Part shown: positions 41,712 to 50,178 of the stretch, in pieces
Numbering within the stretch: the first letter of the stretch is position 1
Layout of the letters: every line of letters begins with the position of its first letter
Source: Magnetococcales bacterium
GTDB lineage: Bacteria; Pseudomonadota; Magnetococcia; Magnetococcales; Magnetaquicoccaceae
NCBI GenBank assembly: GCA_015231915.1
Contig: JADGAR010000006.1
Span: forward strand, 1 to 64,000
DNA: 64,000 nt
Reading direction: 5' to 3'
Translations under genes and position numbers: made by a program
The notes under the pieces: model-generated
Database searches by the model: none
What the model saw: only the letters and a program-made list of their open reading frames with translations
What the model was told of the DNA's origin: nothing

Positions 41712-43040
41712 ATGGCGACGATCCTGGTGGTGGACGACGACGGACAGGCGATCGAGGCGAGCGCGCGCCTGATCACGCAGGCGGGCCATGTGGCGGATTT
41801 CCTGCTGGAGTCGGGGATGCTGCTCGACAAGCTGGCGGCATCCCGTCCGGATCTTCTGTTGTTGGATGTCAACATGCCGGAGATCGACGGGATCACGCTG
41901 TTGAAGCGGATCAAGGCGATACCAAAGCTGCGGGATTTGCCGGTGATCATGATCACCGGGGAGACCGAGGAGTCTTTGGTGCAGGAGTGTTTTCAACTGG
42001 GGGCGGTGGATTTCGTCAACAAGCCGATCCGGCCATTGGAGTTGATCTCGCGGATCCGGATCGCGCTGGAGACCCAGGCCTACATCGATGCACTGCATGC
42101 CAGGACCCACGAGTTGCAGCGTGCGCATTCGTTCATCACGGCGATTCTGGACAGCATGGAGGACGCCATTTGCGTCATCGACCGGCGCACCCTGACGATG
42201 CTGGAGGCCAACCGGGTGTTTCTGGAACACATGGGCCATACCCGGGAGGAGGTGCTGGGGCGCAGGTGCATGGATCTGCTGGCGCGGACGAGTCACTCCT
42301 GTCTGCACTGCACCGGGGGGAATCCGGAAGAGTGCATCCTGAAGGAGACCCTGGAAACCGGGAATGCCACCTGCCGGGAGGTATCCTGCCGCGGCCCGAG
42401 CGGGGAATCGCTGCACTCCAAGGTGTACACGTTTCCGATTCACGACGCGGAGGGGTTGCCGGAGCGTGTGGTTTGTCTGGAGCGGGACATCACCAAGACC
42501 CGTGAGTTGGAAGAGCGGTTGAAGCATCTGGCCTTTCACGATCCGTTGACCGCCTTGCCGAACCGGCAGTTGTTCGATGACCGGCTGAGGCAGGCCTTGG
42601 CGCAGGGGCGGCGGCACAACCGGATGGTGGGGGTGATGCTGTTCGATCTGGACCATTTCAAGACGATCAACGACACCCATGGCCATGCCGCCGGGGATCA
42701 ACTGCTCAAGGAGGTGGCCAGACGGCTGGGGAGTTGCATTCGGGAGAGCGACACCGTGGCGCGACTGGGAGGGGACGAGTTCACGGCGGTGTTGACCAAC
42801 GTTTCGGACGCGGAGCAGGTACACAAGGTGGCGCGCAAGATCCTCAAGGCGTTGGGGCGGAAGGTGGCATTGGATGCGGCCAAGATCGCCATCACCTCTT
42901 CGATCGGCGTGAGTCTGTATCCCGTGGACGGCGATGGGATGGAGGAACTGCTGGAGAAGGCGGATCAGGCCTTGTATCGCGCCAAGAACGCGGGTCGGAA
43001 CAACGTGCACTTTTTTTCGCCAGTGGTGGTTCGCAAGTGA
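41712..43040 (+). CDS. REC-PAS-GGDEF protein (putative diguanylate cyclase)
   Basis: ILVVDDDGQAIEAS...LLLDVNMPEIDG; ALPNRQLFDDRLRQAL; VARLGGDEFTAVL. Confidence 0.93.
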   Translation: MATILVVDDDGQAIEASARLITQAGHVADFLLESGMLLDKLAASRPDLLLLDVNMPEIDGITLLKRIKAIPKLRDLPVIMITGETEESLVQECFQLGAVDFVNKPIRPLELISRIRIALETQAYIDALHARTHELQRAHSFITAILDSMEDAICVIDRRTLTMLEANRVFLEHMGHTREEVLGRRCMDLLARTSHSCLHCTGGNPEECILKETLETGNATCREVSCRGPSGESLHSKVYTFPIHDAEGLPERVVCLERDITKTRELEERLKHLAFHDPLTALPNRQLFDDRLRQALAQGRRHNRMVGVMLFDLDHFKTINDTHGHAAGDQLLKEVARRLGSCIRESDTVARLGGDEFTAVLTNVSDAEQVHKVARKILKALGRKVALDAAKIAITSSIGVSLYPVDGDGMEELLEKADQALYRAKNAGRNNVHFFSPVVVRK

Positions 43041-44047
43041 GGCCCCTGGCGAAATGGTTCTGTGGGTTGCTGCTGTTTGCGCCGGTCGTGGGATGGGCGG
43101 CTGGGGTGGACGAGGAGGTGTCGGCGTTGTTGCGGGAGCGGGCGTTCTGCGCGCCCAACGAGACCTTTCCGCCGCCGGCAGGGTGGCTGGAGCGTCCGAT
43201 CCGTTATGATCAATGGGCGCGGCGCGCGGATGTGGCCATTTCGTTGGACCAGCAGATTCATCAACTGTTGCACCCTCTGATCAAGGCTTACGCGCAGGCG
43301 AAGGGGCTGGACATCCCGACCCAGGAGGGAAATTGTGGTCTCTCCTCCGGGCAGGTGATGCGCAAGCAGGTGGACATTGCCGGCTATTGTTGTCCGCCGG
43401 GCCGCTCCGACCGGCTGCCTGGGGTGAGTCATCACACGCTTGGGATTGCGAGTATTGCGATTCTGGTGCATCCGGACAATCCGTTGCGCAACCTGTCGCT
43501 CAAGCAGGCCCGGACCATTTTCCGGGGTCAGGCCCATTACTGGTCGCAATTCCTGGACGGTTCGGGACAGCCCGGCCCCCACTGGCCGATTCAGACGATC
43601 GGTCGGTTGCATTGTCGGCTGCGTCCGGGTCACTGGCGTGCGTTGCTGAAGGAACCGGACGATTTCAGTCCGCGCATGGAGGAGGTGGGGACCATTTCGG
43701 ACATGCTGCAACGGATCATGGCCCAGCGTGGCAGCATCGGTTACGAGACCATGTGGCATGTGGACCGTTACAAGGGGGTTGGCCGCCCCAGGGCGCTCAC
43801 CATCGACGGCCACGCCCCGGATGAAATGGCGGCGTTGTCGTCCGGTCATTATCCCTTTTATCATGTCTTCAATCTGACGCTCTGGGAGGGGACGCTGGCC
43901 AATCCCCATGCGCGCGAACTGGTCAAACATCTCATGGAGGCGGTGGAGAAGATGGACCCGGCCAGCAGCATGGTGTCGGCCAGCGCCTTGCGCAAGGCGG
44001 GGTGGCGGTTTCAGGGGAACGAGCTGATCGGGGAGCCGGAGAAATAA
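43037..44047 (+). CDS. Periplasmic PstS/PBP-like substrate-binding protein (GTG start)
   Basis: Signal peptide LAKWFCGLLLFAPVVGWAAG; LGIASIAILVHPDNPLRNLSLKQARTIFRGQ; GSIGYETMW. Confidence 0.7.
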   Translation: MRPLAKWFCGLLLFAPVVGWAAGVDEEVSALLRERAFCAPNETFPPPAGWLERPIRYDQWARRADVAISLDQQIHQLLHPLIKAYAQAKGLDIPTQEGNCGLSSGQVMRKQVDIAGYCCPPGRSDRLPGVSHHTLGIASIAILVHPDNPLRNLSLKQARTIFRGQAHYWSQFLDGSGQPGPHWPIQTIGRLHCRLRPGHWRALLKEPDDFSPRMEEVGTISDMLQRIMAQRGSIGYETMWHVDRYKGVGRPRALTIDGHAPDEMAALSSGHYPFYHVFNLTLWEGTLANPHARELVKHLMEAVEKMDPASSMVSASALRKAGWRFQGNELIGEPEK

Positions 44048-45048
44048 TGTATACCAAGCTCTTACTGGAGAATTTTACCGTTTTTCAAGAACTGGCCATG
44101 AACTTTTCACCAGGGATCAATGTATTTATCGGCGCCAACGGCACTGGAAAGACTCATATTTTAAAACTTCTCTATTGTTTACAAGGGAGTTGCCTCCCTA
44201 ACCAGCCGCCATTGGAAAAAAAACTGGGCACGGTGTTCAGGCCGGAAAATAATGATTTCAGACGACTGACCAGACGCCGCCCCGGAGGGATCTCCACACA
44301 CATCCAGGCCGCGTGGAACGGGGAGGCCATGGACGTTTCCTGGCACACTGCTTCACCGTCCCTGAATTTCGGAGCCTGCAGAATGGTTCCGCCGGAGCCG
44401 CCGGTCTACATCCCGGTCAAGGAGGTACTCTCCTTCGCGCCCGGCTTCATCTCGCTGTATGACAAGTACGAAATGGCTTTCGAGGAGATTTATTATGATA
44501 TTTTGAAGCTTGCCTATCTGCCGGTCAGAAAGGATCGGCGCGTCGAGGAGGACCAGAAACTGTTGGACCAGATCGGCGAACGGATCGGCGGCAGGGTCGT
44601 CATGGAGGGAGACCGCTTTTTCGTGCGCTCCCGCAATGCCAACCTGGAGATGCATCTGGTGGCCGAGGGTTATCGCAAGCTGGCGCTGCTTTGGCAACTC
44701 ATTCACAACGGCGCCTTGATGGAGGGCGTCACCCTGTTCTGGGACGAACCGGAGGCCAATCTCAACCCGTTCTTGATGCAGGAAGTGGTCAAGATTCTGG
44801 TCATGCTGGCCAATCGGGGCATTCAGGTATTCCTGGCCACCCACAACTACGCCTTGCTCAAGGAGTTGGATCTGAGCAAAGAGGCAGCATCCATCACGTT
44901 TTTTGCCATGGATGACGCCGGGGAACAAGGTGTCACGGTCAAGCCGTGCCGCCACTACGCGGACATCTCTCCCAACAAGATCGCGGACGAGTATCTGCGC
45001 CTGTACGACCAGGAGATCCTGCGGACCTTGCAGAGGACGCGGCCATGA
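44047..45048 (+). CDS. AAA family ATPase (AAA_21/ABC-like), first gene of two-gene operon
   Basis: MYTKLLLENFTVFQELAMNFSPGINVFIGANGTGKTHILKLLY; VTLFWDEPEANLNPFLMQEVV; VFLATHNYALLKEL; TAATG junction upstream. Confidence 0.9.
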   Translation: MYTKLLLENFTVFQELAMNFSPGINVFIGANGTGKTHILKLLYCLQGSCLPNQPPLEKKLGTVFRPENNDFRRLTRRRPGGISTHIQAAWNGEAMDVSWHTASPSLNFGACRMVPPEPPVYIPVKEVLSFAPGFISLYDKYEMAFEEIYYDILKLAYLPVRKDRRVEEDQKLLDQIGERIGGRVVMEGDRFFVRSRNANLEMHLVAEGYRKLALLWQLIHNGALMEGVTLFWDEPEANLNPFLMQEVVKILVMLANRGIQVFLATHNYALLKELDLSKEAASITFFAMDDAGEQGVTVKPCRHYADISPNKIADEYLRLYDQEILRTLQRTRP

Positions 45049-45584
45049 CCTCCTCCGCGAGTGTCTGGGCGGAAAAGGATCTCCGGATTGATTTTGCCGG
45101 GGCTGTGGCTGTGTTTTCCCTGGACCAGCACGGCAAGGGTCATGGTTTGACCCATCGATTCAAGGGGGTGGACATCGTTGTGGAATGGCAAGATGCCATC
45201 TGGCTGGTAGAGGTCAAGGATCCTGAGAACTCCCGCATTCCTCCACAACACCTGACAATGCAGCAAAAAAATTTTCAGGAAACGGTGGCGTCGAAATCCC
45301 TGATCGAACAGGAACTTTACCCGAAACTGATCGACACTCTGCTGTTTCTGGCGCTGGATCGGGGCATTCCCGCCAAGCCTTTGCGATATTTTGCCATCCT
45401 TTGCCTTTCCAGCCTGGATCCGGTCCAGTTGAGCCATTTGCAGGACAAATTGCTGCGACACGATGGCGACTGGCTGAAGGGTCCTTCCGAAGGCTGGGGC
45501 AAGGCGTTTTCCGCACACATATTCAATCTGGAATCATGGAACCGGAATTTTCCCAAGTATCCGTTAACCCGAATCGGCGGTTGA
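45045..45584 (+). CDS. PD-(D/E)XK nuclease-like protein, second gene of operon
   Basis: D43...E56-V-K58 in FKGVDIVVEWQDAIWLVEVKDP; ATGA overlap with ATPase. Confidence 0.65.
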   Translation: MTSSASVWAEKDLRIDFAGAVAVFSLDQHGKGHGLTHRFKGVDIVVEWQDAIWLVEVKDPENSRIPPQHLTMQQKNFQETVASKSLIEQELYPKLIDTLLFLALDRGIPAKPLRYFAILCLSSLDPVQLSHLQDKLLRHDGDWLKGPSEGWGKAFSAHIFNLESWNRNFPKYPLTRIGG

Positions 45585-45764
45585 TGGTGTGTCGGTCTGG
45601 CGTTTTTCCTCGCGAAACGGATCCGGCTTGATCACTTTTTTAATGATTTGCAATGGCTTCTCCGGTACGCTCCTGGCCGCTTCGGCGGCCAGGAGGCGTT
45701 CCCCGCGCAGGTTGATCTGCTTGAACAGTTGATCAATGAACAGGTCCGTTTGTTCGACAATCAT
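45564..45764 (-). CDS. Possible 66-aa protein of unknown function
   Basis: ATG preceded by GGGGGGAAGG; MIVEQTDLFIDQLFKQINLRGERLLAAEAARS; no recognised family. Confidence 0.35.
   Translation of the reverse strand: MIVEQTDLFIDQLFKQINLRGERLLAAEAARSVPEKPLQIIKKVIKPDPFREEKRQTDTPSTADSG
45670..45695. other. Perfect 11-bp hairpin with TTCG tetraloop
   Basis: CTCCTGGCCGC-TTCG-GCGGCCAGGAG; no T tract on either side. Confidence 0.8.
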
Positions 45765-45941
45765 CGCGCCTTCCCCCCAGGCAAATCCATTTTACCAGTC
45801 CTTCTGATTGATAAGATTTTAGCAAAAATATGAACGAATGTCAACGCAAAAATGGCATGGCGTTTCGCTTCCATGCGCCACGTCAAGGTGATATCATGAA
45901 GACATACTTGCCATCTCTACCAAACAAAACCGGCGGAAAAG

Positions 45942-48900
45942 ATGCCACTTAACATTTTCATCTCCTATGCGCATAAGGACGAGGCGTTCAAGGATGCGTT
46001 GATCGAACACCTGCGCGATCTTGAAAACAGCGGCCTCATTCAGCCTTGGACCGACCGGGTGATGGAGATCGGGGATGAGTGGCAAAAGAGGATCCAGGAG
46101 GCCATGCAATCCTGTCACATGGCGCTCTTCCTGGTCAGTTCCTCGTTCAACGCCTCCTCCTTCATCCGCGCACGGGAACTGCCCACCTTGCTGGAACGTT
46201 GGGAAAAGGAGGGCATCGACATCGTTCCCATCATCATCCGCCCCTGCCGATGGAACACTGGCCCATTGGGAAAATTCCTCTCCTTGCCGAAGGATGGGGA
46301 GCCGGTCAACAAACATACAAAAGGCAGCTACGAGTGGGACAAGGCATGGACGGACATTGCGGAAGCCATAGCCAAAAAGGCGGAAAAATTTCGTGAGGTC
46401 ACCGAACCGGACGCTTTTGTGACGGCGTATCGCAAACGTTTCCATGGCAAATTCCAGAAATGGGACCTGGCCCATACCGGAGTGGTGCAGGCCGGTGGAG
46501 CGGGCGCGCCGATCGAGGCCGGGCTGGAGGAGATGTACACCCCGTTGCGCATGGGAGAAGAATACGACATTGAAGAACTTGATCATGGGGCCATCATTGC
46601 CCCGGATGATCTCAAGGTGCGAAAAAAACCATTGATCGTCAAGGGGATCGCCGGATCCGGCAAGACCACCTGGTTGCGCTGGACCTTCCGCAGGATGTTG
46701 TCGGATCCGGAGGTGTTGCCCCTGTTCGTGGAACTGCGCACCCTGGCGAAAAACTGGTCGGAAGTGAAACCGGGAGAACGCTCCCTGGACCATTTTCTTG
46801 CCACGGAACTGGCCGACAACGGCCTGCCCGACCGCGCCGGGGATCTGACCCGTCTGCTGAAAGACCAGAATGGCCCCCGGCCCGTGCTGCTGGTGGATGG
46901 CTGGGATGAGTTGGGTGAGATCGGAAAAGCGTTCCGGGACAAGCTGATGGGGTTCCTGAAGGCCCATCCCCGCGTCCTGGCGGTTGCCACCAGCCGGCCT
47001 TATGGCGAGGGGCGGCCATCGCAGGCCGAGAATTTCGAGACGCTGGAGATTCAACCCCTGAACGACGAAGAAATCCGGCAACTGAGCGACAAATTTTTTC
47101 GGCACTGTGATGGCCAGGATGGGCAGGAGCACAAACGATCCATGGAGGGATTCCTGGCGGCGTTGACCCACTCCCAGGATGCCCAGACCCTGGCCCGCAC
47201 CGCCCTGCTGTTGACCATGATGCTGCTCATCAGCCGCCACCACCCCCTGCCCGACAAGCGCCACAAGCTCTATCAGGTCTGCATCGAAAATCTCCTGACC
47301 GCCCTACCCAAACGCAAGGAAGAACAAGGCGCCCGCATCGGATCGGACCGGTGGCGACCCAAAAACAGCGACGAAAGAATGCGTGCCGTGGCCAGGATGG
47401 CCTATCATGCCAAAGGGCAAGGCGGCGAAGATGACCAGGGTCGCATCGTGCGCACGTGGGAGGAACTGGAAAAGGAACTACCGCAAGAGTGGACCCACGC
47501 ACAACGACAAGGTTTTCTCCTCTGGCTCGCCGGCCCCGCCGGACTGCTCAACGACCGCAGCGACGGCACCCTGGTCTTTGTCCACCTGAGTTTCCAGGAG
47601 TTTCTCTCCGCATGGCATCTCAACGCCACGGTGGAAGGGGACGAAAACCGTGCCAGAGTCTTTCTGGAGCACAGTAAAGATCAATCATGGTGGGAGACCT
47701 TGCGCCTGTGGGGCGCCCTGGTGGAGACGGCCAACCCATCCCGCATGGAACCGGTGTTTCAGCAATTGATTGAAGAGAAAGACTCCGGCCTCTGGTGCGC
47801 CGGGGCCATGATGGCCGATGGTCTGGGCGCCACATCACTGGAAAACTGGTCCCGCCAGGCTGCGGATCGGGTCGTGCAGGCATGGAGTGAGGAGGCGGAA
47901 CGCTGTTTCCAGGCTTGGGGCGCCAGCCGCCAGGAAGCAGCCAAAAAGACGATACTGAAAAACGCCCTGGACAAAGCGGCACTGAATACAACCTGGCTCT
48001 CCTGGTTCCGCTTCAAACTGGTAACAAAAATTGCATATTTGGATCCCCCACCGACTTCACAACATTGGAGTGCCGGCACACTGCTGTCCGCCATGGATCG
48101 TCCGATATTACCTAAGCATTGGGCCATCGGACGTATCCTCTCCGGTGTCACGCCCCATTGGCCAGGTTTGGACGAACCATGCATTCCACTCCTGCAACTC
48201 TGGCCTGGGCAGCGCCGTCTGGCTGGGATCCGGTTACAATCTTTCGCTTCACTCAACACAAACCGTAGCACATTTCTGTCGCTGTCTAAAAAAATAATTT
48301 TATTGCCAATTCCAATGCATGAGATATACGAAGCAGAAGAAGTCGCATGGCATTCCCCCCCCACCAGCTCACACGAGATAACAAACCATTTTATACGAAA
48401 AAATATCATAAGATACACCGAAATTACATTAGCAAGCAAAATGACATATGACTACAAAGACCTTGAAATATATAATTTTATTATAAATTTAGACTTAAGC
48501 GAAAAAGATTCAAATCATATTGATTTTGCAATAATAGAGCAATGCTCCCTAAACCGAGTAGGCCTTCGTGTTCTCCTCGCTCAAATAAAACCAGCCTCCC
48601 CGCTTCTTGCACTTTTTCACCACGCTGCCAAAGTCTCCGTCGGCTACACGGAACACATGATTCAACTGAAAACCAGCCTAAAAAACTACCAGGGCGACCC
48701 CCTGTGGCCCGCCCTGGCCAGACATGTCGCCCGGTGCTCCACGAATGACGACAAAAAACTCCTGGAAAATCTGGCACAAAACCCGGAACAGAGAGAAGCG
48801 CCTTTGCAATGGGGTCTGAAATACATCGTACGCGGGGACGTGATGCTCAATGACGGGAGCGAAATCACCCTGGATGAGATATGCGACGAACACGGCTTGG

Positions 48901-48950
48901 AGCGGCTCCCCTACCTGGAAGAGATGCCCCCGGAACCGGGATGCGATTGA
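45942..48950 (+). CDS. TIR-NACHT STAND NTPase (bacterial NLR-like, putative anti-phage protein)
   Basis: TIR-like N-terminus MPLNIFISYAHKDEAFKDALIEHL; Walker A LIVKGIAGSGKTTWLRW; Walker B VLLVDGWDEL; VLAVATSRP. Confidence 0.88.
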   Translation: MPLNIFISYAHKDEAFKDALIEHLRDLENSGLIQPWTDRVMEIGDEWQKRIQEAMQSCHMALFLVSSSFNASSFIRARELPTLLERWEKEGIDIVPIIIRPCRWNTGPLGKFLSLPKDGEPVNKHTKGSYEWDKAWTDIAEAIAKKAEKFREVTEPDAFVTAYRKRFHGKFQKWDLAHTGVVQAGGAGAPIEAGLEEMYTPLRMGEEYDIEELDHGAIIAPDDLKVRKKPLIVKGIAGSGKTTWLRWTFRRMLSDPEVLPLFVELRTLAKNWSEVKPGERSLDHFLATELADNGLPDRAGDLTRLLKDQNGPRPVLLVDGWDELGEIGKAFRDKLMGFLKAHPRVLAVATSRPYGEGRPSQAENFETLEIQPLNDEEIRQLSDKFFRHCDGQDGQEHKRSMEGFLAALTHSQDAQTLARTALLLTMMLLISRHHPLPDKRHKLYQVCIENLLTALPKRKEEQGARIGSDRWRPKNSDERMRAVARMAYHAKGQGGEDDQGRIVRTWEELEKELPQEWTHAQRQGFLLWLAGPAGLLNDRSDGTLVFVHLSFQEFLSAWHLNATVEGDENRARVFLEHSKDQSWWETLRLWGALVETANPSRMEPVFQQLIEEKDSGLWCAGAMMADGLGATSLENWSRQAADRVVQAWSEEAERCFQAWGASRQEAAKKTILKNALDKAALNTTWLSWFRFKLVTKIAYLDPPPTSQHWSAGTLLSAMDRPILPKHWAIGRILSGVTPHWPGLDEPCIPLLQLWPGQRRLAGIRLQSFASLNTNRSTFLSLSKKIILLPIPMHEIYEAEEVAWHSPPTSSHEITNHFIRKNIIRYTEITLASKMTYDYKDLEIYNFIINLDLSEKDSNHIDFAIIEQCSLNRVGLRVLLAQIKPASPLLALFHHAAKVSVGYTEHMIQLKTSLKNYQGDPLWPALARHVARCSTNDDKKLLENLAQNPEQREAPLQWGLKYIVRGDVMLNDGSEITLDEICDEHGLERLPYLEEMPPEPGCD

Positions 48951-49003
48951 AATAAAAACAATAAAACTAATATATAATAAAAATAAATATGACACTAGAA
49001 ATC

Positions 49004-49330
49004 TTAAGATCGAACATACACCACCCGCCCTTCGCGCAGCGCATGCGCGACCACATGGGTTGCGGATCCGGTCAACCGATCCACCTCGTCATGGGAAAAC
49101 AACAAAAAATCCGTGGCCACGGGGATCATGCCCATGGCGTTCTCCAAAGCGGTGTACGCCTGAAAACGGCTGAGACCCGGACCAAAAGTCTCGGAGGCGA
49201 TGACCAGCAAGTCCACGTCGGAATCCGCCCGCGCATCGCCCCGCGCATGGGAACCGAACAGGACGATCCGCTCCGGGGCCACCGCATCCACGATCCGATT
49301 CACCATTGTTTTCAATAATGCCTCATCCAT
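49004..49330 (-). CDS. MNT-type nucleotidyltransferase (MntA-like), orphan
   Basis: IVLFGSHARGDARADSDVDLLVIASE; C-terminus HALREGRVVYVRS parallels first MNT (QALREGRVLYERS). Confidence 0.88.
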   Translation of the reverse strand: MDEALLKTMVNRIVDAVAPERIVLFGSHARGDARADSDVDLLVIASETFGPGLSRFQAYTALENAMGMIPVATDFLLFSHDEVDRLTGSATHVVAHALREGRVVYVRS

Positions 49331-50078
49331 CTCCCCTCCTCCCGACCTGCAATTTTTTCAATTCCTCCCAGGCCAGCCCCATCTCCTCCGGACGGTGGGC
49401 ATTCGAACCCGGCGAGATCAGCGCGCCATGCTTGCGGCAGATCTCCAAATAGGGCAAAAGAGGCTCATGATAGGCCGGGTTCAACTCGATGGCCTTGCCA
49501 TTGGCTGCCGCCTGCCGCACCACCTCGTCGAACAGCTCCATGGGAAACGGGGTGACGTACTTGGTGCATACCCCGCCCGGATGGGCAATGGCGTCCACAT
49601 CGGGATGACGGGTCAGGGCCAGCAGCGCACGATACTCCAGATCGATGGCCCGCGCCGGCTCGATGGTGTCCAGATTCCAGCCGTGGCCGGGATACGCATG
49701 CACCGCGCCCAGAATGAATTCCGCCTGGGCCAGCATCGCGTCGTTGATCAACAAATGACCCGACATGTCCAGTATCGGCACCTCCAGTCCGATCAGGACC
49801 GTCAACTCGTCTCGCACCGCCGCCCGCAACTCCCGTACCGTCCTGACATAGGCCACAAACCAGCCCGGACCGGCCACCAGCTCCGGCTCGGTGTGCTCGG
49901 TCAGAATCAGACGCTCGATCCCCTGCGCCAATGCCCGCGCGATGATCTCCGCCACCGGGGAGGTGCCATCGGAATACTCCGAATGGACATGATGCTCCCA
50001 ACAAGGCAAAGCGGCCATGGGACGATCCGCCGGATAGAACAGTTTGTCCAATTGCCAATGTCTTTTTTTTCGAATCAT
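49323..50078 (-). CDS. PHP-domain metal-dependent phosphoesterase
   Basis: WEHHVHSEYSDGTSPVAEIIARA; ILTEHTEPEL; AIAHPGG; PGSNAHRPEEMGLAW. Confidence 0.85.
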   Translation of the reverse strand: MIRKKRHWQLDKLFYPADRPMAALPCWEHHVHSEYSDGTSPVAEIIARALAQGIERLILTEHTEPELVAGPGWFVAYVRTVRELRAAVRDELTVLIGLEVPILDMSGHLLINDAMLAQAEFILGAVHAYPGHGWNLDTIEPARAIDLEYRALLALTRHPDVDAIAHPGGVCTKYVTPFPMELFDEVVRQAAANGKAIELNPAYHEPLLPYLEICRKHGALISPGSNAHRPEEMGLAWEELKKLQVGRRGDG

Positions 50079-50178
50079 GATCCATCCGCATCAAAAACGG
50101 TTTCCAAGGCTCCATACTGTGCGATAAGATTGTAAACGCATTTATGCAAACAGCAACCGATTCATTACAGCCTGGGGG

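Noticed and set aside
45670-45695. Hairpin as transcription terminator
   Set aside because: No U tract follows the stem on either strand.
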